Positions 34,061 to 44,232 are shown, counted from the first letter of the stretch. The stretch is 64,000 nucleotides of DNA from Bradyrhizobium sp. SK17 (GCF_002831585.1 NZ_CP025113.1:1364001-1428000), one strand, 5' to 3'. The notes: generated by a model not told the origin, from the sequence alone. A program made the numbers and translations.

Positions 34061-35443
34061 ATGACGGCAACTATGCAGACCGGCACCGGTGCAGCAAAGG
34101 CCTATCCGGGTCGCGCAGCGGTCGTCAGCTGGATCTTCTTCGATTGGGCCGCGCAGCCCTATTTCACGCTGATCACGACCTTCGTGTTCGCGCCCTATTT
34201 CGCGAGCTTCGTCGCGCCAGACGCCGCGAGCGGCCAGGCGCTGTGGGGCTTTGCCACCGCGGCCGCGGGGCTTGCGATCGCGCTGTTGTCGCCGGTGCTG
34301 GGCGCCATCGCCGATGCCAGCGGCCGGCGCAAGCCATGGATCGCGGGCTTCGGCGCGCTGCTGGTGATCGGCTCGAGCGCGATGTGGATCGGCAAGCCCG
34401 GCAATCCCGATCTCATCCCGATGCTGTTGCTCGCCTATGCGATCGCCAGCGTCGGCGTCGAGTTCGCGACCGTGTTCAACAACGCGATGATGCCGACCCT
34501 GGTGCCTCCGGAGCGGATCGGGCGCCTTTCGGGCACCGGCTGGGCCACCGGCTATGTCGGTGGCATCCTGAGCCTCGTGCTGGTGCTCGGCTTCCTCGCC
34601 GCCAATGCCGAGACCGGCAAGACGCTGTTCGGCTTCACGCCGCTGTTCGGGCTCGATCCTGTCATGCATGAGGGTGATCGCATCACCGGGCCGCTGACCG
34701 GATTGTGGTTCATCATCTTCGTGGCGCCGATGTTCCTGTTCACGCCGGACTATCCGGCGAAGCGCCCGGTCCGTGCGGCGCTCGGCGCAGGCCTGCGCGA
34801 GCTCGGGGAATCACTGCGGAGCCTGCCAAAGCAGAAATCGCTGGCGCGGTTCCTGCTCGCCAACATGATCTACACCGACGGGCTGGTCTCGCTGTTCGCG
34901 TTCGGCGGCATCTATGCTGCCGGCACGTTCGGCTGGGATACGATCCGGATCGGCACCTTCGGCATCATCCTGGCGGTCGCCGGGACGTTCGGCGGCTGGA
35001 TCGGCGGCAAGCTCGACGATGCGTTCGGGCCGAAGCGCGTGATCACCGGCAGTCTCTTGATCCTGCTGTTTGCGATCGTCGTGATCCTCACCGTCAACAA
35101 GGATTCCATCCTGTTCATTCCGGTCGCGCCGCCGGTGCCAGGTGGTCCGCTGTTCGCAGGCGCCGCCGAGCGCGCCTATATCGTGCTGGGCTGCCTGATC
35201 GGTGCCACCGGCGCGCCATTGCAGGCAGCCTCGCGCTCGCTGCTGATCCGCCTCGCGCCCAGGGATCGCATCGCGCAGTATTTTGGCCTGTTCGCGCTGA
35301 CCGGAAAGGTGACGTCGTTCATCGGCCCGCTCTTGATCGGCACGATCACCGCGGCGACCGCGAGCCAGAAGGCCGGCATGGCCGTGCTGGTGGCGTTCTT
35401 TGTGGTGGGATTGGCGCTGCTGGCGCGGGTCAGGAGCAACTAG
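34061..35443 (+). CDS. MFS transporter, UMF1 family
   Basis: Membrane transporter of 460 residues in the UMF1/Atg22-like group (PF11700): AVVSWIFFDWAAQPYFTLITTFVFAPYF and FATAAAGLAIALLSPVLGAIADASGRRKPWI at the N-terminus, FAFGGIYAAGTFGWDT mid-protein. Vacuolar Atg22 exports amino acids; bacterial substrates are unknown. AAGGA before ATG 34061 supports this start; a TTG-initiated longer frame overlaps ggt on the other strand and is not credible. Confidence 0.9.
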   Translation: MTATMQTGTGAAKAYPGRAAVVSWIFFDWAAQPYFTLITTFVFAPYFASFVAPDAASGQALWGFATAAAGLAIALLSPVLGAIADASGRRKPWIAGFGALLVIGSSAMWIGKPGNPDLIPMLLLAYAIASVGVEFATVFNNAMMPTLVPPERIGRLSGTGWATGYVGGILSLVLVLGFLAANAETGKTLFGFTPLFGLDPVMHEGDRITGPLTGLWFIIFVAPMFLFTPDYPAKRPVRAALGAGLRELGESLRSLPKQKSLARFLLANMIYTDGLVSLFAFGGIYAAGTFGWDTIRIGTFGIILAVAGTFGGWIGGKLDDAFGPKRVITGSLLILLFAIVVILTVNKDSILFIPVAPPVPGGPLFAGAAERAYIVLGCLIGATGAPLQAASRSLLIRLAPRDRIAQYFGLFALTGKVTSFIGPLLIGTITAATASQKAGMAVLVAFFVVGLALLARVRSN

Positions 35444-35446
35444 CGC

Positions 35447-35541
35447 CGTCATTCCGGGCGCGCGAAGCGCGAGCCCGGAATCCATTCATCCGTTGCACGA
35501 TGGATTCCGGGCTCATCGCTGCGCGATGCCCCGGAATGACG
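35447..35541. repeat. Palindromic repeat family A, copy 2
   Basis: Outer arms CGTCATTCCGGG and CCCGGAATGAC, inner arms CCCGGAATCCATTCATC / GATGGATTCCGGG. Arms match copy 1 at 9629-9731; the central sequence differs. It abuts the purH stop codon (35542), so it may serve as the 3' end of that transcript. Confidence 0.85.
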
Positions 35542-37134
35542 TCAGTGCCTGAAATGCCTGGTGCCGGTGAACACCATGGCGATGCCGTGCTCGTCAGCGG
35601 CCTTGATCACCTCGTCGTCGCGCATCGAGCCGCCGGGCTGGATCACCGCAGTCGCACCGGCCTCGATGCAGGCCAGCATGCCGTCGGCGAACGGGAAGAA
35701 CGCGTCGGAGGCAACCACCGAACCCTTGGTCAGCGGCTCGGCGAGCTTCAGCTCGGCCGCCGCATCCAGCGCCTTGCGCGCGGCGATGCGGGCGGAATCG
35801 ACCCGGCTCATCTGGCCGGCGCCGATGCCGACGGTGGCGAGATCCTTGGCGTAGATGATGGTGTTGGACTTGACGTGCTTGGCGACACGGAAGGCGAATT
35901 TCAGATCGCGCAGCTCGGCGTCGGTCGGGGCGCGCTTGGTCGCGACCTTCAGGTTCATGTCCTCGACCACGGCATTGTCGCGGCTCTGCACCAGGAGGCC
36001 GCCGGCGACGGTCTTGGCGGTGAGGCCCAGCGCGCGCGGGTTCGGCAGGCCGCCGGCGAGCAAGAGGCGCAGATTGCGCCGGCCGGCGATGATCGCGATC
36101 GCCTCCTCGGTCGCATCGGGCGCGATGATCACCTCGGTGAAGATGCCGATGATCGCGCGCGCCGCGTCCGCATCGAGCGTGCGGTTGACCGCGATGATGC
36201 CGCCATAGGCCGAGGTGGAATCGCAGGCCAGCGCGCGGGCATAGGCGGTGGCGAGATCGGGACCTTCGGCGACGCCGCAGGGATTGGCGTGCTTGACGAT
36301 GACGCAGGCCGCGGTGCGCTGCGGATCGAACTCGCCGACGCATTCGTAAGCCGCGTCGGTGTCGTTGATGTTGTTGTAGGACAATTCCTTGCCCTGCAAT
36401 TGCCGCGCGGTGGCGACGCCCGGTCGCTTCTCCGGCGTGGCATAGAACGCCGCGCTCTGGTGCGGATTCTCGCCATAGCGCAGCGACTGGATCAGCTTGC
36501 CGCCGAAGGCGCGGAAGTCCGGCGCCTTGGTGTCGAGCTGCACGGCAAACCAGTTCGAGATCGCGGCGTCATAGGCCGCGGTGCGCGCATAGGCCTTGGC
36601 GGCGAGCCGCCGGCGCAACTGGAGCGAGGTCGCGCGGTTGTGCGCGGCGAGCTCGTCGAGCACGGCCTGATAGTCGTTCGCCTCGACCACCACCGCGACG
36701 TCGTCATGGTTCTTGGCGGCAGCGCGGATCATCGCCGGACCGCCGATGTCGATGTTCTCGATGCACTCCTCGAACCCTGCGCCTTTGTCGACGGTGGCTT
36801 CGAACGGATAGAGATTGACGACCAGAAGATCGATCGGCGCGATGCCGTGCGAGGCCATCGCCGCGGCATGCTCCTTGTTGTCGCGGATCGCGAGCAGGCC
36901 GCCATGCACCTTCGGGTGCAGCGTCTTGACCCGGCCGTCCATCATCTCGGGGAAACCGGTGAGTTCGGAGACGTCCTTCACCTTCAGCCCGGCCGCCGCG
37001 ATCGCCTTGGCGGTGCCGCCGGTCGAGACCAGCTCGACACCCTGGTCGGCCAGCGCCTTGGCGAAATCGATCAGTCCGGTCTTGTCGGAAACGGACAACA
37101 GAGCGCGGGTCACGCGGCGAAGCTGTTCGGTCAT
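35542..37134 (-). CDS. purH: AICAR transformylase / IMP cyclohydrolase
   Basis: Bifunctional enzyme of the last two purine steps (AICAR to FAICAR to IMP), 530 residues. The N-terminal IMP cyclohydrolase has an MGS-like fold ([41 protein letters not shown]). The C-terminal transformylase carries the catalytic [11 protein letters not shown]ys-His. The start is ATG 37134; a longer frame reads into repeat sequence. It is followed (leftward) by repeat family A and preceded by a repeat-bearing gap. Confidence 0.98.
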   Translation of the reverse strand: MTEQLRRVTRALLSVSDKTGLIDFAKALADQGVELVSTGGTAKAIAAAGLKVKDVSELTGFPEMMDGRVKTLHPKVHGGLLAIRDNKEHAAAMASHGIAPIDLLVVNLYPFEATVDKGAGFEECIENIDIGGPAMIRAAAKNHDDVAVVVEANDYQAVLDELAAHNRATSLQLRRRLAAKAYARTAAYDAAISNWFAVQLDTKAPDFRAFGGKLIQSLRYGENPHQSAAFYATPEKRPGVATARQLQGKELSYNNINDTDAAYECVGEFDPQRTAACVIVKHANPCGVAEGPDLATAYARALACDSTSAYGGIIAVNRTLDADAARAIIGIFTEVIIAPDATEEAIAIIAGRRNLRLLLAGGLPNPRALGLTAKTVAGGLLVQSRDNAVVEDMNLKVATKRAPTDAELRDLKFAFRVAKHVKSNTIIYAKDLATVGIGAGQMSRVDSARIAARKALDAAAELKLAEPLTKGSVVASDAFFPFADGMLACIEAGATAVIQPGGSMRDDEVIKAADEHGIAMVFTGTRHFRH

Positions 37135-37226
37135 ATCGGAAAATCCCTGGCTGTTAAGGCAGCCGGGTAGCACGGTTTTGTGCGCTACGAAACCGGTCTT
37201 GGGGGCCGAATCCTCGCAAATTAGCC

Positions 37227-37329
37227 CCGTCACCCTGAGGAGCGCAAAGCGCGTCTCGAAGGGTCGACGGCCACCAGCCGGGCCGTGCATCCTTCGAGGC
37301 TCGCAAGAGCTCGCACCTCAGGATGACGG
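37227..37329. repeat. Repeat family D palindrome
   Basis: CCGTCACCCTGAGGAGCGCA ... TCGCACCTCAGGATGACGG, with inner CTCGAAGGGTCGACGG / CCGTGCATCCTTCGAGG arms. The GTCATCCTGAGG-type element is one of the commonest intergenic repeats in rhizobial genomes. Located between purH and the heparinase-like gene. Confidence 0.75.
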
Positions 37330-37354
37330 GTCTGAGATGGAGGCGATGCGGTAC

Positions 37355-39106
37355 CTACAGCGGCAGTTCCGGCTCGCGGCGGGCGTTGCGGCGCGCGTTG
37401 GTGGCCGAGGCCGAGGTCGAGGAGCGCACGAAGCTCCAGCGGATGGTGGCGGCCTGCCTTGCGTCCTGCCGGATCACGATCTGGGAGGTGCGGCGCGGGC
37501 CGTCATTGCCGGCCAGGAACACGCTGTCCTCGAGATCGACCTTGTCGTCCATCGCCTCGAAGGTCCAGACGTCGCGGTTGGGCAGCACCAGCATCACGCC
37601 GCGGGCGTCGGACAACCGGCTGGCCTTCACCGACGGATGCAAATGGAAGCGTAGCGCGAAATCGGCCTCGCTGCCCCTGATGCGGCCGCCCGGCGCCGGT
37701 GCGAGCGAGTCCTCGCCTTCGAGCCGGGTGCCATCCTGGGAGATCATCAGCACGCGGCGGTGGATCACGCCGAAGCGCGACAGGTAGCCGTCGTGCGAGG
37801 CGGTGAGCACGTCGCCATCGGGGACGGCTTCGCGGTAACTCTCGACATTGGCAGGGCCGCTGGTGATCGGCGCGCCACGCAGCAGCCGCTTCATCGCCGA
37901 CAGTTCGACGAACTGGCACGACGAGGTGTCGTGATAGGTCAGCGTCGAATGCGCGGCGGTGGAACGCGCGAACGGCCGCCAATTGTCGCGGCCGGTCGAA
38001 GGCATGCCGCAATTGACCACGATGCGGCTGACGCCGGAGGAGAGCTCGAACGACAGGCAGCCGGCATGCGCGTCATGGCTGACGCTGGGCGGCGGCGGCG
38101 GGCCGGTGTCGATGATCAGGGCGGTGTTGCCGGCATCGAGGCGCTGGAAGCCGGTATGCGGCATGCTCGCCATCGGCACGCCGCGGGTGTCGTCATAGGC
38201 GAGCAGCGTCGCCACCAGATCGGACGGCGCGGTCGACATGCCGTTGAACAGCGCGAAGCTGCCATCGCCGTGACGGAAGAAGCGCAGCATCGGCATCATG
38301 CGGTCGATGGCGTTGAGCAGCGCCGGCGGCGGCGCGATATTGCGCGCAGCAAAGGTCTGGCGCAGCGGCAGGAGATCGCTGAGCAGCTCGACCAGCGCAC
38401 CGGGATTGCGCGAGATGTGACCGCCATCGGGCAGGATCTGGCGCTGCAATTCGTCCGACAGCCGGCGCGTCGCGGTCTTGATGTTGCGCGCCTGGTTGGC
38501 GAGGCAGAGCGAGGCGTAGCACAGCGCGATCAGCACCTGGAGGCGCGGAACGCCGTCATTGTCGAGCGTGGAATAGCGCAGATAGCGGATCTCGCGCGCC
38601 AGCCCGCGCAGGTACTTGCGGTAGAATTTGCCGTCGGTGTCGCCGAGCACCAGCGGCGCCTGCGACAACAGCGAGATCACGCGGCGCGCCCGAACATCGG
38701 CGCGGCGCTCCAGCGGCCGCTTGCGCGCCTGATTCGAAATCCAGTCGTCGACCAGCGAGCGGGCGTTGGCGCGGGTCAGCGCGGTGTCGGCGGCGCGCAG
38801 ATGGCGCAGCCAGCCGAAGCCGAGCAGGGCGGCTTCCCAATCCTCCGACGGCGGCTCGAGATCGAAGATCGAGCGGCCATGGCAGGTGACGATCTTGCCG
38901 GCGAAGACGAATCGCCCGGCATAGATCTCGGCGGCGCGGGTGGCGTCGGCGGTCCTGAGGTCGTGCGGGGCGATGATCAGCCGGTCGGTGCGGCCGGGCC
39001 ACAGCCGCGACAGCACAACGGTGCTGCCGCTGGCGCGTGCGATCATGCTGCGCGCGAAGCGGCCGGCAATCAGCGTCGAGATGCGTCTGCTTTGAGCGAC
39101 CGACAC
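37355..39106 (-). CDS. Heparinase II/III-like protein
   Basis: 583-residue protein with a C-terminal heparinase II/III domain (PF07940), from about residue 340: AGCLSFELSSGVSRIVVNCG, STAAHSTLTYHDTSS, and the HDGYLSRFGVIHRR and HLHPSV segments. The N-terminal half is an all-helical (alpha/alpha toroid) part. Such enzymes cleave acidic polysaccharides by beta-elimination; the Tyr/His of known heparinase II cannot be aligned confidently. No signal peptide is evident, which is odd for a lyase. Neighbours are purH and rsmB on the same strand. Confidence 0.88.
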   Translation of the reverse strand: MSVAQSRRISTLIAGRFARSMIARASGSTVVLSRLWPGRTDRLIIAPHDLRTADATRAAEIYAGRFVFAGKIVTCHGRSIFDLEPPSEDWEAALLGFGWLRHLRAADTALTRANARSLVDDWISNQARKRPLERRADVRARRVISLLSQAPLVLGDTDGKFYRKYLRGLAREIRYLRYSTLDNDGVPRLQVLIALCYASLCLANQARNIKTATRRLSDELQRQILPDGGHISRNPGALVELLSDLLPLRQTFAARNIAPPPALLNAIDRMMPMLRFFRHGDGSFALFNGMSTAPSDLVATLLAYDDTRGVPMASMPHTGFQRLDAGNTALIIDTGPPPPPSVSHDAHAGCLSFELSSGVSRIVVNCGMPSTGRDNWRPFARSTAAHSTLTYHDTSSCQFVELSAMKRLLRGAPITSGPANVESYREAVPDGDVLTASHDGYLSRFGVIHRRVLMISQDGTRLEGEDSLAPAPGGRIRGSEADFALRFHLHPSVKASRLSDARGVMLVLPNRDVWTFEAMDDKVDLEDSVFLAGNDGPRRTSQIVIRQDARQAATIRWSFVRSSTSASATNARRNARREPELPL

Positions 39107-39244
39107 GCCTAACCTTGCGGGGAGGGAATTTTCAACGAATCCTTATTTTAATCCGGAAACGCGGCCAAGGCACCCTCTTGATGGGCGACATACCCTCTTG
39201 ATACCGCACGAATCACTTCGAGCGTAGAAGACCGAAGTTTAAAT

Positions 39245-40591
39245 TCAGGCCTTAACCAGCCGGGCGGCGTAAAACCCGTCGAGGCCGCCCAGCCGCGGGT
39301 CGGCATTGGGCAGATGGCTGGGCAGGGTGCGCAGGTCGCCGTCGGCGGTAATGATGTCATCGAGGCCGGCGACCTCGTCGTTCCCGACCGGCGCACGGCG
39401 CAGGCCTGATTCGCCCGCGAGCAGCGCGGCAATCGCCTGCTCGCCTTCCTCCGGCTCGAGCGAGCAGGTGCAGTACACCAGGGTGCCGCCCGGCTTCAGA
39501 AGACTGGTGGCCTTTTGCAGCAGCCGCTTCTGGAGGGCCGACAGCGCGGCGATGTCGCCTTCCTGCCGCAGCCAGGCCACGTCGGGATGGCGGCGGATGG
39601 TTCCGGTCGAGGTGCAGGGCGCATCGACCAGAATACCGTCGAAGCTTGCAGCCTCCGCCGGCCATTCGGCGGCGTCGGCGACCACCGTCTCGGCCTGTAG
39701 GGCCAGCCGGGTGAGGTTGTCGCGCAGCCGTGCGACGCGGGCCGGCGAGCGGTCGACCGCGGTGACCTGCGCGCCCGCCAGCGCGAGCTGGGCGGTCTTG
39801 CCGCCCGGCGCGGCGCAGAGGTCCGCGACCTTCTTGTCCTTGATGTCGCCGAACAGGCGCACCGGAAGTGCTGCGGCGGCGTCCTGCACCCACCATTGGC
39901 CTTCCGCGAAGCCCGGCAGCATCGTCACGGAACCCTGGAGCAGCGTGCGCACGGTTCCGGTCGGCAATGTCTCGCCGTGCAGACGGCTTGCCCATTGCAC
40001 GGCGTCCGACTTCACCGTGAGGTCGAGCGATGGCTCATGGCCGAGCGCGAGCGCCATCTCGCGCGCGGTGGCTTCGCCGTAGAACGAATTCCAGCGCGCC
40101 AGCATCCATGGCGGCAGGTCCAGCGTCTGTGTGCTGATCTCCTCGATCAGCCCCTGGCCCTCGCGTGCACAGCGCCGCAGCACCGCGTTGACGAGCCCGG
40201 CATATTTCGCCGCGCGCCGGTCCGACTGCACCAGCCGCACCGACAGATCGACCGCGGCGTGATCGGGCACGTCCATCCAGAGGATCTGCGCGGCGCCGAT
40301 CAGGAGCGCGCTCTGCGCCCGTGGCGCATCGGTCGGGATGCCGCGGTCGAGCAGGCGCGACAGCAGGTGGCCGAGCGTGCCGAGCTTGCGCAGGATGGTC
40401 GACACCAGCCGGCGCATCAGCGCGCGGTCGCGATCGGCGAGCGATTTCAGGCCGGGATGCGCGCCGGCGCCGTCGAGTTGATCGTCGAGGGTACGGTGCT
40501 TGTGCAGCACGCCGTCGAGGATGTCGGCTGCGATCCGGCGCGCCGCGAGACCGGGGACTTCGGCAGGAACTGCAAATCTTGAAGGAGGCAT
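39245..40591 (-). CDS. rsmB: 16S rRNA m5C967 methyltransferase
   Basis: RsmB/Sun-type enzyme of 448 residues: an N-terminal NusB-like RNA-binding domain (20-150), then an SAM-dependent cytosine-5 methyltransferase. The SAM motif is LCAAPGGKTAQLALAGAQVTAVD, the motif-IV cysteine is DAPCTSTG and the catalytic Cys is in YCTCSLEPEE. Methylates a cytosine in helix 31 of 16S rRNA by analogy with E. coli. Transcribed leftward toward the heparinase-like gene, 138 bases away. Confidence 0.95.
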   Translation of the reverse strand: MPPSRFAVPAEVPGLAARRIAADILDGVLHKHRTLDDQLDGAGAHPGLKSLADRDRALMRRLVSTILRKLGTLGHLLSRLLDRGIPTDAPRAQSALLIGAAQILWMDVPDHAAVDLSVRLVQSDRRAAKYAGLVNAVLRRCAREGQGLIEEISTQTLDLPPWMLARWNSFYGEATAREMALALGHEPSLDLTVKSDAVQWASRLHGETLPTGTVRTLLQGSVTMLPGFAEGQWWVQDAAAALPVRLFGDIKDKKVADLCAAPGGKTAQLALAGAQVTAVDRSPARVARLRDNLTRLALQAETVVADAAEWPAEAASFDGILVDAPCTSTGTIRRHPDVAWLRQEGDIAALSALQKRLLQKATSLLKPGGTLVYCTCSLEPEEGEQAIAALLAGESGLRRAPVGNDEVAGLDDIITADGDLRTLPSHLPNADPRLGGLDGFYAARLVKA

Positions 40592-40777
40592 GAAGCGGAG
40601 ATATCTCGAAGGTGCTGAGTTACAATCGGCTCATGCCATCAACTCGAAACCACCACTGGCATGTGAATATGCCAAATGTAAGAATCGACCCGCGGGATTT
40701 TGCGATCGTGATGCCGTCACTGAGCCGATATCGAGATACGCAACGCGCAGGCAGAAAGTTTGCCGAGAAAGCCAGCC

Positions 40778-41011
40778 ATGTCTGAGAAATCGCCATCGCC
40801 AAAGGAATCCGCAAGGGAACCCGCGCCGCGCAAGCCGCTGACACCGGCCGCGCAGCGCGCGCTTGCCGAGGCCGAGGCGCGGCGCAAGGCGGCCGAGGAG
40901 CTCGCCGCGCAGAATGCGGCGGCGCGGCCGAAGGAATTCCAGGGTCCGAAAGGGCCGGAACCGACACGCTACGGCGATTGGGAGACCAAGGGCATCGCCT
41001 CGGATTTCTGA
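40778..41011 (+). CDS. SdhAF4-like (DUF1674) protein
   Basis: 77-residue protein ending in the conserved RYGDWETKGIASDF, the signature of the DUF1674/SDHAF4 family. In eukaryotes SDHAF4 binds the SdhA flavoprotein during succinate dehydrogenase assembly. The rest is a basic, Ala-rich coiled region (RALAEAEARRKAAEELAAQN). No sdh genes lie nearby, as is usual. ATG 40778 chosen; the ribosome site is weak. Confidence 0.82.
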   Translation: MSEKSPSPKESAREPAPRKPLTPAAQRALAEAEARRKAAEELAAQNAAARPKEFQGPKGPEPTRYGDWETKGIASDF

Positions 41012-41063
41012 GAGCTGTTTGGTGCGTCTTGCCTGACGTCTCGACTCAGGCCAGTCTGGGAAT

Positions 41064-41672
41064 ATGTCCCCATATGAGAGAATAAATCCTTATCGTGGGA
41101 CCGGACGTCCGCCCTTCCGCCGCTCACCCTGGGGCCGCCGCGTCTCGGCGGCGCTACCATGGGTGTTCGTTCTCGGCATCGCCGTCGGCAGCACGCTGCC
41201 GATCCGCCGATGGGCGCCTGAATGGGTGCCTTTGCCGTCGCACTGGTCGTTGAGCCGGTCGCGCGATGCCGACATGATCCGGCAGCGGGCCGGCGCCCCC
41301 GACGCTCGCCATGCCGTCGATGTCATCAGGACGATCGACGGCGACACGTTCGAGGCGCGGGTGCATCTCGCGCCAGGCCCCGATCTCACCACACGGGTCC
41401 GGCTGCGCGGCATCGATGCGCCGGAGCTGAAGGCGTCGTGTCAACGTGAGCTGCAAATGGCGCAGGCAGCGACCGTGGCGCTGCGCGACCTGCTCGGCCA
41501 GGGCGATGTCGCGATCTACAATATCGGCCCGGACAAGTATCAGGGGCGCGTCGTCGCCGACGTGGCGACGAGGAAGACCGACAATGTCTCGGCTGCGATG
41601 CTCGCGGCCGGTCATGCGCGTGCCTACAATGGCGGCCACCGCTTCGGCTGGTGCGGGAGCTTCGCGCGCTGA
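41064..41672 (+). CDS. Membrane-anchored thermonuclease (SNase) protein
   Basis: 202-residue protein with one N-terminal membrane helix (about 27-45, SAALPWVFVLGIAVGSTLPI) and an OB-fold staphylococcal-nuclease domain (85-195): VIRTIDGDTFEARV, then TRVRLRGIDAPELKASCQREL and GRVVADV. The DGDT aspartate and the R-x-RGID-APE block of SNase are present; the second Arg of known nucleases is hard to place. It might degrade nucleic acid in the periplasm or be inactive. 180 bases to the TonB receptor gene. Confidence 0.85.
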   Translation: MSPYERINPYRGTGRPPFRRSPWGRRVSAALPWVFVLGIAVGSTLPIRRWAPEWVPLPSHWSLSRSRDADMIRQRAGAPDARHAVDVIRTIDGDTFEARVHLAPGPDLTTRVRLRGIDAPELKASCQRELQMAQAATVALRDLLGQGDVAIYNIGPDKYQGRVVADVATRKTDNVSAAMLAAGHARAYNGGHRFGWCGSFAR

Positions 41673-41852
41673 ACAATCGCCGCCACCTTCGCCAAAGCTT
41701 CCTAATCTGGAATTCGAAAAGGAAGAGTATTTCGCGCCGTTGTCGCAACCTCTCGCGCGTGAAGATGTGTTCTTCAATCCCTTCCAACATCCTGCCGCAG
41801 CCAGCCGCGCAACGCTGAGCTAGGCCACATCACTGCCTGTGGGTGCAGGCAT

Positions 41853-44213
41853 TTGTGGTTTGGGGCAGTTTCAGTGTGCATTTCCAGGATTGGTTTCGGA
41901 CGCGTGTTGCTGCTGGGTGCGGCGAGCACGGCAGCGCTGGGTGTTGGTATCGCGGGTGTGGCGGCGCAATCGGCCACCGCTCCGGCGAGCGGGGTGATCC
42001 CGCTCGACCCGGTCGTCGTCGATCAGCCGGCGCAAAAGCCCACGCGCACGCAACGGGCGGCCCGTTCGCGCTCCGCATCGGCCACCCGCTCGCGCGCGAT
42101 TGCGGCGCGGACGGCAGCCGCCGCCGCGGCTTCGCGCGCGATGCCGTCGACGAATGGCGGTACCAGCGGGCCACGCGAAACCTCGTGGGGCCATGTCGAC
42201 GGCTATGTCGCGACCCGTAGCGGGACAGGTACCAAGACCGATGCGGCGCTGATCGAGACACCGGCCGCGGTGTCGGTGGTCACGCAGGATCAAATCCAGG
42301 CGCAGGGCGCACAGAGCGTGTCGCAAGCGGTGCGCTATACGCCGGGCGTACGGGTCGAGCCGACCGGCGCGGACGCGCGATTCGATACCGTCTACATTCG
42401 CGGCTTTGCCGCCGACCAGTATCTGGATTCGCTGCGGCTGCTCAATTTCGGCGTCTTCGCCTATCCGATCGTCGAACCATTCAATCTGGAGCGTGTGGAG
42501 GTGCTGCACGGTCCGGCGTCGATCCTCTACGGGCAGGCTTCGCCGGGTGGCGTCGTCGACATGGTGAGCAAGCGGCCGACGCTCGACCCCACGCACGAGA
42601 TGTTCATTTCGACCGGCAGCTATGGGCGCATCCAGGGCGGCGTCGATCTTTCCGGCCCGATCGACCAGAACAAGGAGTTCCTGTATCGCTTCACAGCCTC
42701 CGGCCTCGATGTCGGCAGCCAGGTCGATCATACCGGCTACGAGCGCGTTTCGATCGCTCCGTCGCTGACATGGCGACCTGACAACGACACCACGCTGACG
42801 GTGCTCGGCACCTATCAACGCGACCCGAAGGCCGGATTCTACAATCAGCTGCTGCCGCTCGGCATCGGCACCATCACGCCCTATAAGGGCCAGTACATCC
42901 CAACGGGCTTCTATTCCGGTGAGCCGAATTTCGACAAGACCGACCGCACCCTGGGCGCGGTCGGCTATCTGATCGAGCATAGTTTCGGCAACAACCTGAA
43001 GGTCCGGCAAAATCTGCGCTATTCGGACCTCGATACCGACTTTGCCGTGGTGTCGCCGAACCCGGGCACCGATCCAACCAACATGACACGCGGCGCGTAC
43101 ACGACCCAGGAGAACATTCGCTCCTTCACCGTCGACAACCAGGCCGAGGCAAATTTCAACACCGGCCCGTTCCAGCACACCGTGCTTGCCGGCATCGACT
43201 ACATGAACGCCACCGACAAGCGGCTCAACGGCAGCCTTGCCGTGGTGCCCTCGATCAACGCGCTCAATCCGGTCTACGGCGTTCCGATCGGACCGGTGCC
43301 GAGCACGACCAACGTCCGACAGACCATCGACCAGCTCGGGGGCTATTTGCAGGATCAGATCAAGTTCGATCGCTTCGTGGCGCTGCTCGGCGTGCGCGAA
43401 GATCTCGCGACATCTCGCACCGAGACCCTGACCTATGCAACCAACCTCACCGCGATCGCGCCAAAGTCCGACACCGCGACGACCAAGCGCGGCGCCCTGC
43501 TCTACAAGTTCGACAACGGCATCGCCCCCTATATCCAGTACACCGAATCGTTCCAGCCGACCGCCGGCACGGATTTCGCGGGCAATCCGTTCGCGCCGAC
43601 CACCGGGCAGCAAGAGGAAGTCGGAATCAAATATCAGCCCAATGCGAAATCGCTCTACACCATCGCGGCCTACAATCTGGTGCAGCAGAACGTGCTGACG
43701 CCGGATCCCGATCCGAGCCACGGGCCGACTGCGCGGGTCCAGACCGGAGAAATTCGCTCGCGTGGCATCGAGCTCGAGGCCAAGACGGAGGTCAATCGCG
43801 ACCTCAGCCTGATCGCCTCCTACACCTATCTCGACAACATCGTGACCAAGACCAACACGGTGGCGCAGCTCGGCAAGCATCCGGTCGGCTTCGCGATGAA
43901 TTCGGCCGCCGCCTGGGCGGACTATTCTTTCCATGGCGGCCCGCTCGACGGCTTCGGCTTGTCCGGCGGCGTCCGCTACATCGGTCCGTCGGCCGGCAAC
44001 ACCGCGAACACGTTCTACGTACCCGGCGTGACTTTGTTCGACGCCGCGATCCACTACGATCTCGCGGGCCTCGGCCGGCCGTTCAAGGGTTACTCGCTGC
44101 AGGTCAACGCGACCAACATCTTCGATAAGACATATGTGACCTTTTGCCAGGATATCGGATGCTACTATGGTCTGCGCCGCAACGTGATCGCGACGCTGCG
44201 CTATCGTTGGTGA
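41853..44213 (+). CDS. TonB-dependent siderophore receptor
   Basis: Outer-membrane ferric-siderophore receptor, 786 residues: signal region, a Pro/Ala-rich stretch, a plug domain (IETPAAVSVVTQDQIQAQGAQSVSQAVRYTPGVRVEPTG) and a 22-strand barrel ending in RNVIATLRYRW, with the aromatic C-terminus of outer-membrane proteins. Ligand unknown (ferrichrome- or pyoverdine-like types share this plug). TTG 41853 has no good ribosome site; GTG 41874, behind GGGG, gives a cleaner signal peptide and is the likely true start. A PepSY membrane gene follows 19 bases on. Confidence 0.92.
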   Translation: MWFGAVSVCISRIGFGRVLLLGAASTAALGVGIAGVAAQSATAPASGVIPLDPVVVDQPAQKPTRTQRAARSRSASATRSRAIAARTAAAAAASRAMPSTNGGTSGPRETSWGHVDGYVATRSGTGTKTDAALIETPAAVSVVTQDQIQAQGAQSVSQAVRYTPGVRVEPTGADARFDTVYIRGFAADQYLDSLRLLNFGVFAYPIVEPFNLERVEVLHGPASILYGQASPGGVVDMVSKRPTLDPTHEMFISTGSYGRIQGGVDLSGPIDQNKEFLYRFTASGLDVGSQVDHTGYERVSIAPSLTWRPDNDTTLTVLGTYQRDPKAGFYNQLLPLGIGTITPYKGQYIPTGFYSGEPNFDKTDRTLGAVGYLIEHSFGNNLKVRQNLRYSDLDTDFAVVSPNPGTDPTNMTRGAYTTQENIRSFTVDNQAEANFNTGPFQHTVLAGIDYMNATDKRLNGSLAVVPSINALNPVYGVPIGPVPSTTNVRQTIDQLGGYLQDQIKFDRFVALLGVREDLATSRTETLTYATNLTAIAPKSDTATTKRGALLYKFDNGIAPYIQYTESFQPTAGTDFAGNPFAPTTGQQEEVGIKYQPNAKSLYTIAAYNLVQQNVLTPDPDPSHGPTARVQTGEIRSRGIELEAKTEVNRDLSLIASYTYLDNIVTKTNTVAQLGKHPVGFAMNSAAAWADYSFHGGPLDGFGLSGGVRYIGPSAGNTANTFYVPGVTLFDAAIHYDLAGLGRPFKGYSLQVNATNIFDKTYVTFCQDIGCYYGLRRNVIATLRYRW

Positions 44214-44232
44214 AATCGGGGATGCTGACGTC

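Noticed and set aside
34705..37170. 821-residue plus-strand frame across the UMF1 transporter end and opposite purH
   Set aside because: It crosses a palindromic repeat and reads purH antisense; no domain visible.
40708..40720. GTGA-N5-TCAC before the SdhAF4-like gene as a CRP site
   Set aside because: The spacer is five, not six, and half-sites are short; not counted with the two better sites.
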